Source: Symbiodinium natans
Lineage: Eukaryota; Sar; Dinophyceae; Suessiales; Symbiodiniaceae
NCBI GenBank assembly: GCA_905221605.1
Contig: CAJNDS010002354.1
Span: 162,136 to 226,135 of the forward strand
Length of the DNA: 64,000 nt
Reading direction: 5' to 3'
Shown here: piece by piece, positions 40,330-52,239 of the stretch
Layout of the letters: every line of letters starts with the position of its first letter
Numbering within the stretch: the stretch's first letter is position 1
Made by a program: the position numbers and the translations under genes
The notes under the pieces: model-generated
The model's database searches: none
What the model was told of the DNA's origin: nothing
Seen by the model: only the letters and a program-made list of their open reading frames with translations

Positions 40330-40985
40330 AAAACAACCCTAAACCCATGACCCAACACCCAAAACCCCAAACCCTAAAACGCTGCAACCCTAAACCCTGA
40401 CATCCTAAACCCTTCACCTTGAAGCCCCTTAACCCCTTAAACCCTGCACCCTAAACCCTAAACGCTAACCCTCACCCTAAACCCTAAACCCTAAACCCTA
40501 AACCCTAAACCCTAAACCCTAAACCCTAAACCCTAAACCCTAAACCCTAAACCCTAAACCCTAAACCCTAAACCCTAAACCCTAAACCCTAAAACCTAAC
40601 CCCTAAACCCTAAACCCTAAACCCTAAACCCTAAACCCTAAACCCTAAACCCTAAACCCTAAACCCTAAACCCTAAACCCTAAACCCTAAACCCTAAACC
40701 CTAAACCCTAAACCCTAAAACCCTAAAACCCTCAAACCCTCAAACCCTAAAACCCTCAAACCCTCAAACCCTAAAACCCTCAAACCCGAAAACCCTAAAA
40801 CCCTAAAACCCTAAACCCTGAACCCTAAACCCTAAAACCCTAAAACCCTCAACCCTAAACCCTAAACCCTAAACCCTCAACCCTAAACCCTAAAACCCTC
40901 AACCCTAAACCCTAAACCCTAAACCCTAAACCCTAAACCCTAAACCCTAAAACCTAAATCCTAAAACCCTAAACCCTAAACCGAG
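40330..40985 (+). repeat. Longest CCCTAAA array (about 650 bp)
   Basis: Perfect 7-mers (40475-40720) followed by a block of CCCTAAAA and CCCTCAAA 8-mers (40720-40810) and then mixed units. Confidence 0.98.
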
Positions 40986-41202
40986 GCCTTGCGTCCTCTA
41001 TCAGCTTGGCGCCTCCTGGGGGCCGGCCCGTGGACTTAGAGGGAGCTTTTTCTTTTAGTAAGGATCCATGAGGTGCAAGGGTTTAGGGTTTAGGGTTTAG
41101 GGTTTAGGGTTTAGGGTTCAGGGAACCGTAGTTCACCGGTTTTTCCTTTGACGACCTGTTAGTCTGCGTTTAGGGTTGTTAGGTTAGCAGTGCGAGGGAT
41201 AG

Positions 41203-41222
41203 CTGTTCCATGCATGGAACAG
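41203..41222. repeat. Perfect 20-bp palindrome
   Basis: CTGTTCCATGCATGGAACAG reads the same on both strands. AGCTGTTCCA recurs at 41234. Confidence 0.9.
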
Positions 41223-41259
41223 TGGAAGGAGCAGCTGTTCCACGGGAGGTTATTGTCGC

Positions 41260-42180
41260 AGATGGTCTAAGCCCTAAACCCGAAACCCGAAACCCTAAAC
41301 CCTAAACCCACGGCTTTCACCTGGAAGACGGTGAGGTGCCCGCAAAAGGATCCTTCGAAGAGCCAAGGCCTTGGCCCGCGGCCAGATCTGGCGACTGGTG
41401 ACCCCGGTGATGTCCGGGTCTGAGGGGGTTTAGGGTTTAGGGTTTAGGGTTAGGCTTTAGGCTTTAGGCTTTGGGCTTTCGGGTGGTCTTTAATGCGGAG
41501 TAAGTCCATTGGGTTTCTGTGTTTGCTTGTTAGTGAAATGTGTATGCGAAGGTTTGATACTGTAGGAGGTTAGGAGAAGCACAGAAGAAAACAGGGCAGT
41601 ACATTCGTACACCGTATATCAACATGTTCCAACCTGCTGCCCCCCAAATGTGCACGTCGTGATTCAGATCGGTCCAGCATAAGGGCAAGCCCGCACCAAA
41701 TCCTGACCCTAAACCCTAAACCCTAAACCCTAAACCCTAAACCCTAAACCCTAAACCCTAAACCCTAACCCCTGAACCCTGACCCCTAAACCCTAAACCC
41801 TAGACCCCAAAGCCTGTCTGCAAAGGCTTCATGCAAACTTGACCCACCTCCTCTTCAATGTCGCGGCCTCGAGGAGCGTAGCCTAGGGGTTTCATTCGAG
41901 GGTGACTACCTGTAGATGAAAGGACTTGAGTCCCTATTGCTGAAGATAGGGGGTTCATGGAGAATTGGGGTTGCAGAGCTTTGGGCTTCAGGTTTCAGGG
42001 CAAGAGGAGGAACAGCGATATCCCTAAACCCGACACCCTAAACCCTAAAACCCTGAACCCAACATCAAAACGCACCCCATTTTGGGGCTACCCAGGTGTT
42101 CTTCCAGCTTCGAATGGGCTTCGGCATGGAGAGGCCCTGATGAGAACATGATCGTCAGTGCAGAAATTATGGGTGCTAAA
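41260..42180. other. Spacers with small arrays
   Basis: CCCTAAA/TTTAGGG patches at 41285-41310, 41425-41480 and 41705-41805. The unique parts show no recognisable gene; the plus frame 41957-42151 is open. Confidence 0.4.
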
Positions 42181-42296
42181 CCCTAAACCCAAGCCCTAAG
42201 CCCTAAGCCCTAAACCCTAAACCCCAATTTTGGGGAGACCTGTTACAGGGATTTCTTCGGCTTCCGATTCAGATGCTTCGTTCCTCAAGTCATTTC

Positions 42297-42405
42297 CTTG
42301 GCAGCCAAGTGATACCTTTAGACGTTTGGTTCTAGGTTCCCTTGTAAAGTAACCAACAGCAAAACGGTTCTGTTTATTCCGTATCACGGTTCCTGGGCCA
42401 CCAAG
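42297..42405. mobile_element. Family A element, copy 3
   Basis: Starts CTTGGCAGCCAAGTGATACC and ends GGTTCCTGGGCCACCAAG; core TTTGGTTCTAGGTTCCCTTG. Confidence 0.72.
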
Positions 42406-42610
42406 CTTCAAGGAAAATATTGGGCTTCCCAAGATTGTGTACCCTTTGTGATGATAGTATTTTGGGGGATATTCTAGGGGTGCCCCTACGAGGTGAAATG
42501 CGCAAACAGGATCCCACTGGCCACCCGCCTCCCAGTCGGTGGCTAGTTTGAGTCGCTTGCATGTTGCGGTTTAGGGTTTAGGGTTTAGGGTGCAGGGTTT
42601 AGGGCTTTGG

Positions 42611-42737
42611 GTAAGAGATTTGGAATGAAGGAGCTAGGTATCTTAGTTCCCCCCGCCCCCCCCCCCCCCCATAGGGTAAGAGATTTGGAGTGAAGGAACT
42701 AGGTATCTTAGTTCCCTCCCCCCCCCCCCCCCCACCC
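42611..42737 (+). repeat. 65-bp tandem duplication with C runs
   Basis: GTAAGAGATTTGGARTGAAG to CTAGGTATCTTAGTTCCC occurs at 42611 and 42676, each followed by its own C run. Confidence 0.95.
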
Positions 42738-43069
42738 CCAATGTTTCCCTCGTTCCCTCATCTCTAAGAGCTGGTAAGTTAGTAAGGCGCCCTGTATGCC
42801 CTGCAGCCTGTAAGGTACCGAACTCCCCCAAACCCTGAACAAGCCCTAATCCCGAAGCCCCAAACCCTAAACCCGAAAAACCCTAAAAGCCCTAAAAGCC
42901 TAAACACCTAAAAACCCTACAAACCTAAAAAAACCCTAAAAACCCTAAACACCACTCAAAAAAACACCAAAAACCCTAAACAAATTCCACTAACGGGATA
43001 GCAAGCCAGGCAGTTTGGCAGGGAGAAGATGATGATGCTCTACTTTGCGTGGCCGGCTCAGACCCCTAA

Positions 43070-43525
43070 ACCCACCCTAAACCCTAAACCCTAAACCCTA
43101 AACCCTAAACCCTAAACCCTAAACCCTAAACCCTAAACCCTAAACCCTAAACCCTAAACCCTAAACCCTAAACCCTAAACCCTAAACCCTAAACCCTAAA
43201 CCCTAACCCAAAAAACCCTAAACCCTAAACCCTAAACCCTAAACCCTAAACCCTAACCCTAAACCCTAAACCCAGAACCCTAAACCCTAAACCCTAAACC
43301 CTAAACCCTAAACCCTAAACCCTAAACCCTAAACCCTAAACCCTAAACCCTAAACCCTAAACCCTAAACCCTAAACCCTAAACCCTAAACCCTAAACCTA
43401 AACCCTAAACCCTAAACCCTAAACCCTAAACCCTAAACCCTAAACCCTAAACCCTAAGCCCTAAGCCCTCAACCCTAAACCCTAAGCCCTAAACAACCCT
43501 AAACAACCCTAAACCCTAAACCCTA
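43070..43525 (+). repeat. Long CCCTAAA array (about 450 bp)
   Basis: About 62 units with few slips. Confidence 0.98.
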
Positions 43526-43529
43526 TATC

Positions 43530-44290
43530 CCCTTCGCTCTAGCTCTGCGTTCAGGACTGCGGGAGCAGGGAGCGAGGCAATTTAGTGACTCTGATGTAGG
43601 CGATGTAGGCTTTTGGGGTTTAGGGCAATCCCTAATGCATGGAAGAATGAAATAGGCCCCCATATGACTTCGAGCTTGAAGGACGAGGGTTGACCGAGTG
43701 TGCAATACAATCGGGTATGGGATACTGCGGCTGTATGGCTGAAATCACTTGGTGTGCAGTGGACGGCCGACATGTGCAATTGCATAAGACAGGGACATGC
43801 TCAACAGGGTTTGGGGTTTCGTTGTAAACGCTGGTGCGCGCTGCCTCGGCAGCCGGGCCAGCAGAAGGCGGGGTGTAGCGCGGGCATCACAGACGAAGGA
43901 AAGCCAAAGTCAGACGTTGCTTGGCGCGGCGAGGCACACGAGTTCAGTAGGTACAGTAGGACCGTAGGAGGGCTTCAGGAGGTTTAGGGTGGTCCCAGGA
44001 GGGTCCCAGAGGAGTTTCAGGTTGGGAAGGGGGCGGGGGTACAGGGTTTTCAGGGAAAGGTCTCGAAGCGGGTGCCACGAACTTGGGGCTGGGGGGAAGG
44101 CTGCTTTTTCCGGACTCCTCTCGGCGGGGCCGAGGCCAATTCAGGGTTCAGGCGGGTTTAGGCTTTACGGTTTAGGGTCAGCGGAGTTGCGTTCCTCAAG
44201 GAGGAGGCTTGGCTGTTTCCGACACGATCGACGAGCTGAATGCAAAACCCCAAAACCTGAAAACCTGGGACCCGGAGAAGGCCTTCGGGT
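43530..44290. other. Array-free 760-bp spacer
   Basis: Plus frames 43700-43987 (95 codons) and 43989-44294 (101 codons) follow each other in this GC-rich, G-rich block (AGGAGGGTCCCAGGAGG-like repeats near 43975-44015). No family recognised, so possible but unproven coding. Confidence 0.25.
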
Positions 44291-44357
44291 TTAGGGTTTA
44301 GGGTTTGGGCCGGTTTGGGGTTTAGGGTTTAGGGTTTAGGGCAACTAGGACTGAGAG

Positions 44358-44460
44358 TAGGCCCTTATTCCATTTTTAAGAGTTGCGGTTCCCTTACAAG
44401 CCCCTGTAAACCAAAAAGGGCACCATTGTTATTCCTAGGTTATTCCTAGGCCTAGAGACC
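44358..44460. mobile_element. Diverged family A-like element
   Basis: GGTTCCCTTACAAGCC and AACCAAAAAGGGCACC match the A core in order; the ends are not recognisable. Confidence 0.4.
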
Positions 44461-45133
44461 CTAATTCTTCAGACCAGAAACACGTAGTTTAATCCCGTGA
44501 GCCCATAAACCTTGGACCCTTAACCCCTTGAACCCTTTTATCCCTTAAAGCCTTAAATCCTTAAACCCTTAAGCCCTGAAAACATTGAACCCTTATTTCC
44601 CTTGAAACCCAGAAACCCTGAAATTAAATCCTGACACCCTTAAGCCCTTAAACCCCCTGAAGGCGCTTAAACCCTTGAATTCAAACCTTAAAACCCACTT
44701 CTGAAGCCTTAAGCCCTTAGCCGTGAACCAGAGGTGCGGCCTCTTCGGCAACCTCATGTCCGTGGCAGTAGACCCGTACAAGCTCGCAGTGCTGCCCCCC
44801 AGTTCATTATGGGTCTCAGGGTTTGGGGTTTAGGGTTTAGGGTTTAGGGTTTAGGGTCTCAGGGTTTAGGGTTCGGGGTTTAGGGTTTAGGGTGTGCTAG
44901 GCAAGTAGGGAGTTCGGGATTTAGGTTCTGTATGGTTCTGCAATCACTCTAACTAGGGTTTGGGAAGTTTGGTGGCTCACGCTCCCTATACTACTCCTTA
45001 GATCTTCATCCCTTCCCTAGTTCCTGAATTTCTTGCTGTGGAGCAAGCAAGCGGTCCTTCGAGAAGACGAGGTGATGGATGAAGCTTGTCAGGCGGGTCA
45101 TTCACAGCCGTCCTTTTGTGTTGCCGTCAGCCA

Positions 45134-45176
45134 CAGTCGGAATTCTGCAGTCGGAATTCTGCAGTCGGAATTCTGC
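45134..45176 (+). repeat. Triple 14-bp repeat
   Basis: CAGTCGGAATTCTG three times in tandem. Confidence 0.97.
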
Positions 45177-45226
45177 AAGCTGTAATTAGCCCGTGTCTTG
45201 TATTGAGATGCGCGGTGTTGTGCTGC

Positions 45227-45360
45227 GGGTGGGTGGGTGGGTCGGTGGGTCGGTGGGTCGGTGGGGAAGGTGCACGTGCACGGCGACACCATTGTAGACC
45301 TGTTAGCACCCCCAACACACTTGAGACGCTTTAGCACGTCCAACACACTTGAGATGGGCG
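45227..45360 (+). repeat. GGTGGGTC repeats and a 27-bp direct repeat
   Basis: GGTGGGTC/GGTGGGTG tandem at 45227-45265, then CCAACACACTTGAGA twice (about 45311 and 45338). Confidence 0.9.
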
Positions 45361-45676
45361 CGCAGTGCATGGCTGGACATCGTTGCTACTGCAGCTGCGG
45401 CTGCGACCGTGTTCTTGCTGCAGCTGCGGCTGTGATTGTGTTGACTATTGTGGTTGTTTCTGTAGCCAGGGTTATGGTTGTGGCCTCTTGGATGACAACA
45501 ATGTAAGTACTTAGCTTTGTGAGTGTGGTGCCCGTAGACCCCTGCCCTGGGCCTCAAACTCAGCTGCCGGGTGCAGTGTTGCATGTGCAACAAACTAGGT
45601 TGCACGTGGGACCCCAGAACCTGAAACCTTTAACACCCTGCAGCCTTAAATGCCCTAAAGACCCCTAAACCCTACA

Positions 45677-45715
45677 AACCCCCCCCCCCCCCCCCAAAAA
45701 AAAAAAAAAAAAAAA
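45677..45715 (+). repeat. C17-A22 composite homopolymer
   Basis: A clean C run passes directly into a clean A run. Confidence 0.97.
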
Positions 45716-46057
45716 ACCCTTAAACCCCCAAGACCCTGAGACCCGAAACCCGAATGCCCTAAACCCTAATCAAGTCCTGAAGCCCCCAAACCCAAAAGCT
45801 CCAAACCCTAAACCCTAAACCCTAAACCCTAAGCCTTAAACCCTAAACCCTAAACCCTAAACCCTAAACCCTAAACCCTACACCCCTAAGCCTTAAGCCT
45901 TAAGCCCAAAAATTTAAACCCTAAACTCTAAACCCTAAACCCTAAACCCTAAACCCTAAAGGGCCCAAGAGAGCCCAAAAAGCCCGAGGTTGGAGCCTCC
46001 ACCGCCGGGCCGGTGGCCCTAGAAGCGGATGTGACAACTTTAGGGGTTGGGGCTCCG

Positions 46058-46185
46058 ATTTTTGTGGGGTTTAGGGTTTAGGGGTTTAGGTTTAGGGTTT
46101 AGGGTTTAGGGTTTAGGGTTTAGGGTTTAGGGTTTAGGGTTTAGGGTTTAGGGTTTAGGGTTTAGGGTTTAGGGTTTAGGGGTTA
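46058..46185 (+). repeat. Telomere-type array, TTTAGGG
   Basis: About 18 units. Confidence 0.97.
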
Positions 46186-46209
46186 GGGCTTTTGTTACTT
46201 TCTTTACAG

Positions 46210-46522
46210 GGCTTGCAGGGCTTAAGTGATTTTTTCTTGTTTTTTTTCTGGTTGTGTTCGTGTTGCGTTCTTCGTGTTCTGGTCGAAGCTCCCGAGGTCT
46301 GTTGCCATACATGATTTTGCCTTTGTGGTGCTTTACTGTAACTTTAGATCCTTAGCCTTTTTGGGCTTATTGGGTTTCTTAATGAGGCAGCTAGAAATTT
46401 TAATCTATCACTACCCTCCTCAGTGCAGCCAAGTTTCACAAGGCCAGAATGCAAGCCGTGCCCAAAGGCGTTGTTGGCTTCATGGTTGCAAGGCCCAGAT
46501 GCAAGGCCCCTATACTCCATGA
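46210..46522 (+). CDS. Candidate exon region after a strong acceptor
   Basis: CTTTTGTTACTTTCTTTACAG (ending 46209) is an excellent acceptor. Two frames are open after it: one for 34 codons, another from 46226 for 98 codons to TGA, Phe/Val-rich with hydrophobic stretches (LAFLGLLGFLMRQLEILIYH) that could span a membrane. The frame is undecided and no family is recognised. Confidence 0.28.
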
Positions 46523-46838
46523 TATGAGGTACTCCGCATGCCCCGCACCCCGAAACCCTAGCCCCAAAATCCTCCTACACCCGAAACCCTACACCCTGAA
46601 CCGGTTTAGGGTTTAGGGTGTGGGATTTAGGGCTTAGGGTTTAAGGAGGCCCTAAACTGTAAACCCTAAACCCTAAACCCTAAACCCTAAACCCTAAACC
46701 CTAAACCCTAAACCCTAAACCCTAAACCCTAAACCCTAAACCTAAAACCCCTAAACCCCTAGACCCTAAGCCCGAAAAGCCAAGCCTTCTTCACCCCGAG
46801 GTTCGGCCTCATCGGCGTTTGGCTGGCCAGGGCCTCCA

Positions 46839-47044
46839 CTTGGGATGTTCCCCCTTATACGAACAGCTACTCAATAGGGTCGTGGGGGCTGTTTAGGGTT
46901 TAGGGTTTCGGGTTTAGGGTTTAGGGTTTAGGGTTTAGGGCTTAGGGTTTTGGGTTTAGGGTTGAGGGTTTAGGGTCCTTAATCAAATTATAGTACCCCT
47001 TATTGAAATCCCGATCAAGGACTTTCAAAAGGGAACACCCCAAG
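46839..47044. mobile_element. Family B element split by a TTTAGGG array
   Basis: The left arm CTTGGGATGTTCCCCCTTAT (46839) and right arm ending GGGAACACCCCAAG (47044) are terminal inverted repeats. Between them, 46891-46976 is a TTTAGGG array. Right of the array, TAGTACCCC continues the sequence found centrally in the 37477 copy. Confidence 0.8.
46891..46976 (+). repeat. TTTAGGG array inside family B element
   Basis: About 12 units with several variants. Confidence 0.92.
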
Positions 47045-47089
47045 CCTCCAATTTGTGGCGGAATCTGGGTTGAGGGTTTGGGGCTTAAG

Positions 47090-47300
47090 AGGTTGTGGGC
47101 TTTGGGATTTAGGGTTTGGGATTTAGGGCCTGGGGTTTAGGGTGTAGGGTTTGGAGTTTGGGGTTTAGGGCTTGGGATTTTGGGTTTGTGGTTTAGGGTT
47201 TCGGGTTTAGGGTTTGGGGTTTGGAGTTTGCGGTTAGGGTTTGGGGGGTTTATGGGGTTTAGGGTTTGGGCTTCGAGGTTTGGGTTTGGGTTTAGTTGGG
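47090..47300 (+). repeat. TTTAGGG/TTTGGGG degenerate array
   Basis: Mixed units, G-rich, opposed to CCCTAAA patches at 47390. Confidence 0.88.
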
Positions 47301-47619
47301 GTCTGGGGTTTATCAACCCAAGGAGATACCGGGCCATCTTGCTTTGTCATGTAGGCAGGCATGTGTATCCAACTGCCCTAAACCCTTAAACCCTTAAACT
47401 CCGAAACCCCTACACCCCCAAACCCGATTTTAACCCTAAGCGTGATGCTCCCAGAGAAGCCTGGAAGATGAGTGAACTATATCCCCCTTGCGAATTATTT
47501 CTTTTATTTTGTTTATATACAACCCAAGAGAATATTTTAAATTTCATTTTTATTGAGGTTCTACGGGGGGTATAGTGAACCCGAGACCCTTCGCTCTCAG
47601 CCTCCACTTGCGAAGCCTC

Positions 47620-47930
47620 GAAACCCTAAATCCTCAACCCTAAACCCTACACGGTAAACCCTAAACCCTAAACTCTAAACCCTAAACCCTAAGCCTTAAA
47701 CCTTAAACCCTAAACCCTAACCCTAAACCCTAAACCCTAAACCCTCAGGCAGAGATCCTCCTGTCTTGGGAGATCCTGGGGCCCGCGCGAGAGCGGACGG
47801 TGATCTGGACCGCTTGGTTGACCCTAAGCCCTAAACCCTACACCCTAAACCCTAAACCCTAAACCCTAAACCCTAAACCCTAAACCCCAAACCCTAAACC
47901 CTAAACCCTAGACCCTAGACCCTAAGCCCC
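47620..47930 (+). repeat. Two CCCTAAA arrays
   Basis: 47620-47750 and 47820-47930; the 70 bp spacer is GC-rich and unassigned. Confidence 0.93.
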
Positions 47931-48559
47931 TGAGCGCGAAAGCCTTGTGAAGTTTGAGTGCCTGGCCTTTGTAGGCTTGTGACTTTGTGGCTGGGCGTTT
48001 CGTTGTATGCATGGGAGGAGTCCCTTCACAGGCGTGCAGCGATTCTGGGTCCGGGTTCTGGGCCACGGGTTCCGGACCCTAAGTTCTGAACCCAAAAGCC
48101 CTAAGCGACCGGGAAGTCCAAAGCCCTCCCCCTAGGGTTTAGGGTTTAGGGTTTAGGGTTCAGGGTTTAGGGTTTAGGGTTTAGGAAGACAAGGCCCCAA
48201 AGACAGCGAAGCGGCGGAGCCCGAAGCCCCCTGGCGAGGATCGTGTTCATGATGATCTCGGTGACCACGATGTCCTCCATGACGCCCAACATGGACATCT
48301 TCGGGCGCGGGGGCCGAGGATGGTGGAATGTAGGGTTTAGGGTTTAGGGTTAGGGTTTAGCGTTTAGGGTTTAGGGTCTAGAGTCTAGGGTTTAGGGTTT
48401 AGGGTTGAGGGTTTAGGGTTTAGGGTTTTGGGTGATTTGGGGCGGTTTCAAGGCCTGGGATCATGACATCAAGCGCGGTCTCAACCGCTCCTGAGTTTGC
48501 CTTGAATCCTCACCTTGACTCCTGGAGACGCTAAACCCTGTAAAGTGTGATTTGGTATC

Positions 48560-48760
48560 TAGCCCTAAACCCCAAACCCCAAACCCCAAACCCCAAACCC
48601 CAAACCCTAAACCCTAAACCCTCGACCCTAAACCCTAAACCCTAAACCCTAAACCCTAAACCCTAAACCCTAAACCCTAAACCCTAAACCCTAAACCCTA
48701 AACCCTATAAACCCTAAACCCTAAACCCTAAACCCTAACCCTAACCCCGAAACCCTAAAC
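48560..48760 (+). repeat. CCCCAAA then CCCTAAA array
   Basis: Five CCCCAAA units pass into about 20 CCCTAAA units. Confidence 0.96.
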
Positions 48761-49228
48761 CCGAAACCCCCAAACCCAAAGTGCCAGTCCTGAAAGATTA
48801 AACTCACATGTACGTCCTGCCCGCCCCGGCCCCGGTGTAAGGCCGGCAAATCCGCAAATCCACCAAAAACGCGGCTGTGGCGCTTGGAGAGTTACAAGTA
48901 GGTTCATCATTAGATGGTAGCTTTTACCCTTATTCAAATGTGGCAACTCTTACCCTAAACCCTACACCCTGCACCCTATACACCCTAAACCCCTAAAGCA
49001 TAAACCCGAAACCCTAAACCCTAAACCCGAAACCCTACACAACCCTCGGTATCAGCTACCTGCGCTGAGGCACTTGGGTGGTGCCTTGGGTGGATTCCTG
49101 CTGTACGGGACTCAGACCGGCAGGGGTTTGGGTTTTAGGGTTTAGGGTTCAGGGTTTTTTGGTTTCGGGTTTAGGGTTTAGGGTTTAGGGGTTAGGGTTC
49201 AACTACGCCCGGAGCCACGTGTTCAGTT

Positions 49229-49341
49229 TCGTAGCCCAGCGTTGCCCTTTAACTTTGTTTGTTGGTTCTGGGTTCCCTTACATACTGTAACCAACCCCAA
49301 GGGTGCCCTTATTAAAATATAGTTACTGGGCTTCCCAGTCA
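49229..49341. mobile_element. Family A element, copy 4
   Basis: Starts TTCGTAGCCCAGCGTTGCCC and ends TTACTGGGCTTCCCAG; core TTGGTTCTGGGTTCCCTTAC identical in large part to copy 1. Confidence 0.7.
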
Positions 49342-49911
49342 AGGTGTTCAGATTTCGCGCGGCTATGTAGAGGTCCATGGATAGTTGGCAGTAGGGTCTT
49401 AAGTGCCCTAAATCGAACCAGCTTATGACTGTCGCTACCATACTCATGTTACTACCCATGAACCTCCGCTCCACCCACGACACCTCTGAATCCTAAACCC
49501 TAAACCCTAAACCCTAAACCCCAACCCCAAAACCCTAAGCCCTAAACCCTAAACCCTAAACGCTAAACCCTAAACCCTCCGAGGTCCATTGCCATCAGCG
49601 ACATGAGGGAGGAGGACCGACCCGAGTGGTACGACCAGGCCGGAAGGTACTAGGCGTGGGCGTTCATGAGAGGGTTTGTGTTTTATTTCTGTAGACTGTA
49701 GCCCTAAAGCCCAAGCCCTAAACCCTCAACCCTCAACCCTAAACCCCAAACCCTAAACCTTAAACCCTAAACCCTAAACCCTAAACCCTAAACCCTAAAC
49801 CCTAAATCCAAGCCCCACCGCCAGGTACGAGGTGCTGCCGTTCTGGGCTTGATCTCGCCGCGGGCTTTGCTTGGCTGACGGATTTGTGAGTTGCTTTTTT
49901 GATCCCTCACC

Positions 49912-50050
49912 GGGTTTAGGGCTTAGGGCTTAGGGCTTAGGGCTTAGGGCTTAGGGCTTAGGGCTTAGGGCTTAGGGTTTAGGGTTTAGGGTTTAGGGCT
50001 TAGGGCTTAAGGGCTTGGGGTTTGGGGTTTAGGGTTTAGGGTTCAGGGTC
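49912..50050 (+). repeat. TTAGGGC array passing to TTTAGGG
   Basis: Nine consecutive GGGCTTA units then TTTAGGG units. Confidence 0.95.
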
Positions 50051-51269
50051 AAGCCCCCAGAACCCTGAAGGGCTTTCGTGAGTCGGATCGGGGGATGACG
50101 GTTCCTTTGAACCCTAAACCCTAAACCCTAAACCCTAAACCCTAAACCCTAAACCCGAAACCCTTGACCCCTATGTTGGGAACTGTCCGATTGAGGTGCC
50201 TTGGCCTGGGCTTCACCAAGGCCGGCGGTTCCATCCCACTTCGGTCTCTTTATTTTGGTTGAGGGTTTAGGGTTTAGGATTTAGGGTTTAGTGTTTGGGG
50301 TTTAGGGCTTGGGGGGGCTTTGGGTTTAGGGCTAGTTCTTGGTTTTCAGGTGGAGCTGGGTTCGGGTTTAGGGGCTTAGGCTTTAAGCTGCTTTCTTTGT
50401 CTTTTCTTGTTGCGATCTGTTTATTTTAAGGGTTGGGGGATTTGGGGGCTACGTCGAAGCTGCCTAACCAGCCTCCGGCCCCACGATGCGGGCCATTGAG
50501 CTATGCAGTGCATGTAGGGTTTTGGGGTTCAGGGTGTAGGGTTTGGGGTTTAGGGTTGAGAGTTTTAGGTTTAGGGTTGAGGGTTTAGGAGTTAGGGTTC
50601 AGGGTCAGCGCACAACAATCTCTCAATACCTCGCTATCCCAACAGTCGAGGGTGGTTCCTTTGACACCCTGGCGGTTCCTTCTCCTTTGCAGCAAGAAGC
50701 CCCCCTTTCCCCGCTGCCAAGGGTCTTTTATCTGGGGTACTCTGAAATCTACGGATCCCTGCGACAGGCCCCCCTCCCCTCCCCCCCAAAAAAAGAATAA
50801 GCATAAAAGAAAAGCATAAAGAAAAAGTGGGGTCAGGATTTGGGGGGTTTAAGGGGGTTTAGGGGGGTTTCGGGGGATGGGGGTTTAGAGGTTTCGGGGT
50901 GTCGGTAGGGGGTATAGGGGGTTTAGGGGGTTTATGGGGATTAGGGGGCTTAGGGTTGGCAGGGCTTAGGGTTTAGGGTTTCGGGCTATCGAGCTTGTGG
51001 CCGCACATCCTAATCCTCCATTCCACAGGCCCTCATGGTCAATCCGACCGACCCAATACCCGACTGCCACGCGCCCAGCGCCGCCCATGGTCCCTCTCAA
51101 AGGCTTCAGAGAAAGCCCAGGAAGTTGAATGCCAAAACCTAAGTAGGGGTTTTCGGGTTTATGGTTTAGGGCTTAGGGTTTAGGGTTGAGGGTTTAGGGT
51201 TTAGGGGCCTTGAGCCCCAAGCCCTGTTCATATGGGTTCGGGGTTGATATAGGGTGTAGGATTCCTAAC

Positions 51270-51380
51270 GTTTGTGTTGAACTTTTTGGTGACAGTAGCG
51301 AGTGCAGAATAACCAGGTGATCCGCTTGAGAAGCAGGGTTTGTGTTGAACTTTGTGGTGACCGTAGCGAGCGCAGAATAA
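51270..51380 (+). repeat. 68-bp direct duplication
   Basis: GTTTGTGTTGAACTTTKTGG then TGACMGTAGCGAGYGCAGAA occurs at 51270 and 51338 with four changes. Confidence 0.95.
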
Positions 51381-51485
51381 TATTACCCGTTGGGCGTCTT
51401 TGCATAGCCCTAAACCCTAAGCCCGAAACACTAAACCCTAAGCCCTAAACCCTAAACCGTAAACCCTAAACCCTATTCCTTGCAG

Positions 51486-51582
51486 CTTGGGGGCACACGG
51501 AGGGGCCTGTAACAAATACCCGACTCGCCACCGTCTCCACGCTTACTTGTTTGAGGGGCCTTCTCAAACCTTAACCCTCTAG
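51486..51582 (+). CDS. Candidate terminal exon
   Basis: The acceptor CCCTATTCCTTGCAG ends at 51485, directly after a CCCTAAA array. One frame is open for 32 codons to TAG (AHGGACNKYPTRHRLHAYLF). No family. Short, so chance is likely. Confidence 0.2.
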
Positions 51583-51904
51583 AGCTTAGGGTTTAGGGTG
51601 TAGGGTTTAGGGAGGATGCAGATCCAAAAGTCTGAAGTCTTGAAAGTTTAGGATACCAGAAGGGCCAACAGCTAACCCCAAAGCCAAAACCCTGCTCCCC
51701 CAACAACAGCAACCCACAACGGTTCTCCTAAAGCCATAGAGCCGTAAACCCGATAACCCGAGAACCCTATAGCCGCATAACCTTCTAACCCTTATAGCCC
51801 CATAACCCTGTCACCTTACCAAAAACCCTGTAACCCAACAACCCAAAGACCCTGTAACCCTACAACCCCATAGCTCTATTTTTGTCTAACTCCATAACCC
51901 TACA

Positions 51905-52130
51905 ACCCCAATTCTAACCGTAAAGCCCTAAAACCCTAAAACCCTATAATTAACCCCAAATCCTAAACCTAGCCCTAAACCCTAAACCCAAACCACAAAG
52001 AGCCCAAAAACCCTATAACCCTAAGCCCTAAGCCCTAAACCCCAAACCCCAAACCCCAAACCCCAAACCCCAAACCCCAAACCCCAAACCCCAAACCCCA
52101 AACCCTAAACCCTAAACCCTAAGCCTTCCA
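51905..52130 (+). repeat. Degenerate then CCCCAAA array
   Basis: 52040-52105 holds about nine perfect CCCCAAA units. Confidence 0.93.
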
Positions 52131-52239
52131 GAACAGCTCCAAGGCCAGATCTTCAAGGCGCTGAGCGACGCCCTGAAGGCGGCAAGCGCAAGCCACGGGC
52201 ACATGGCCTGAGAGGCGCGGGGTTTGCAGGTTTGGGGTC

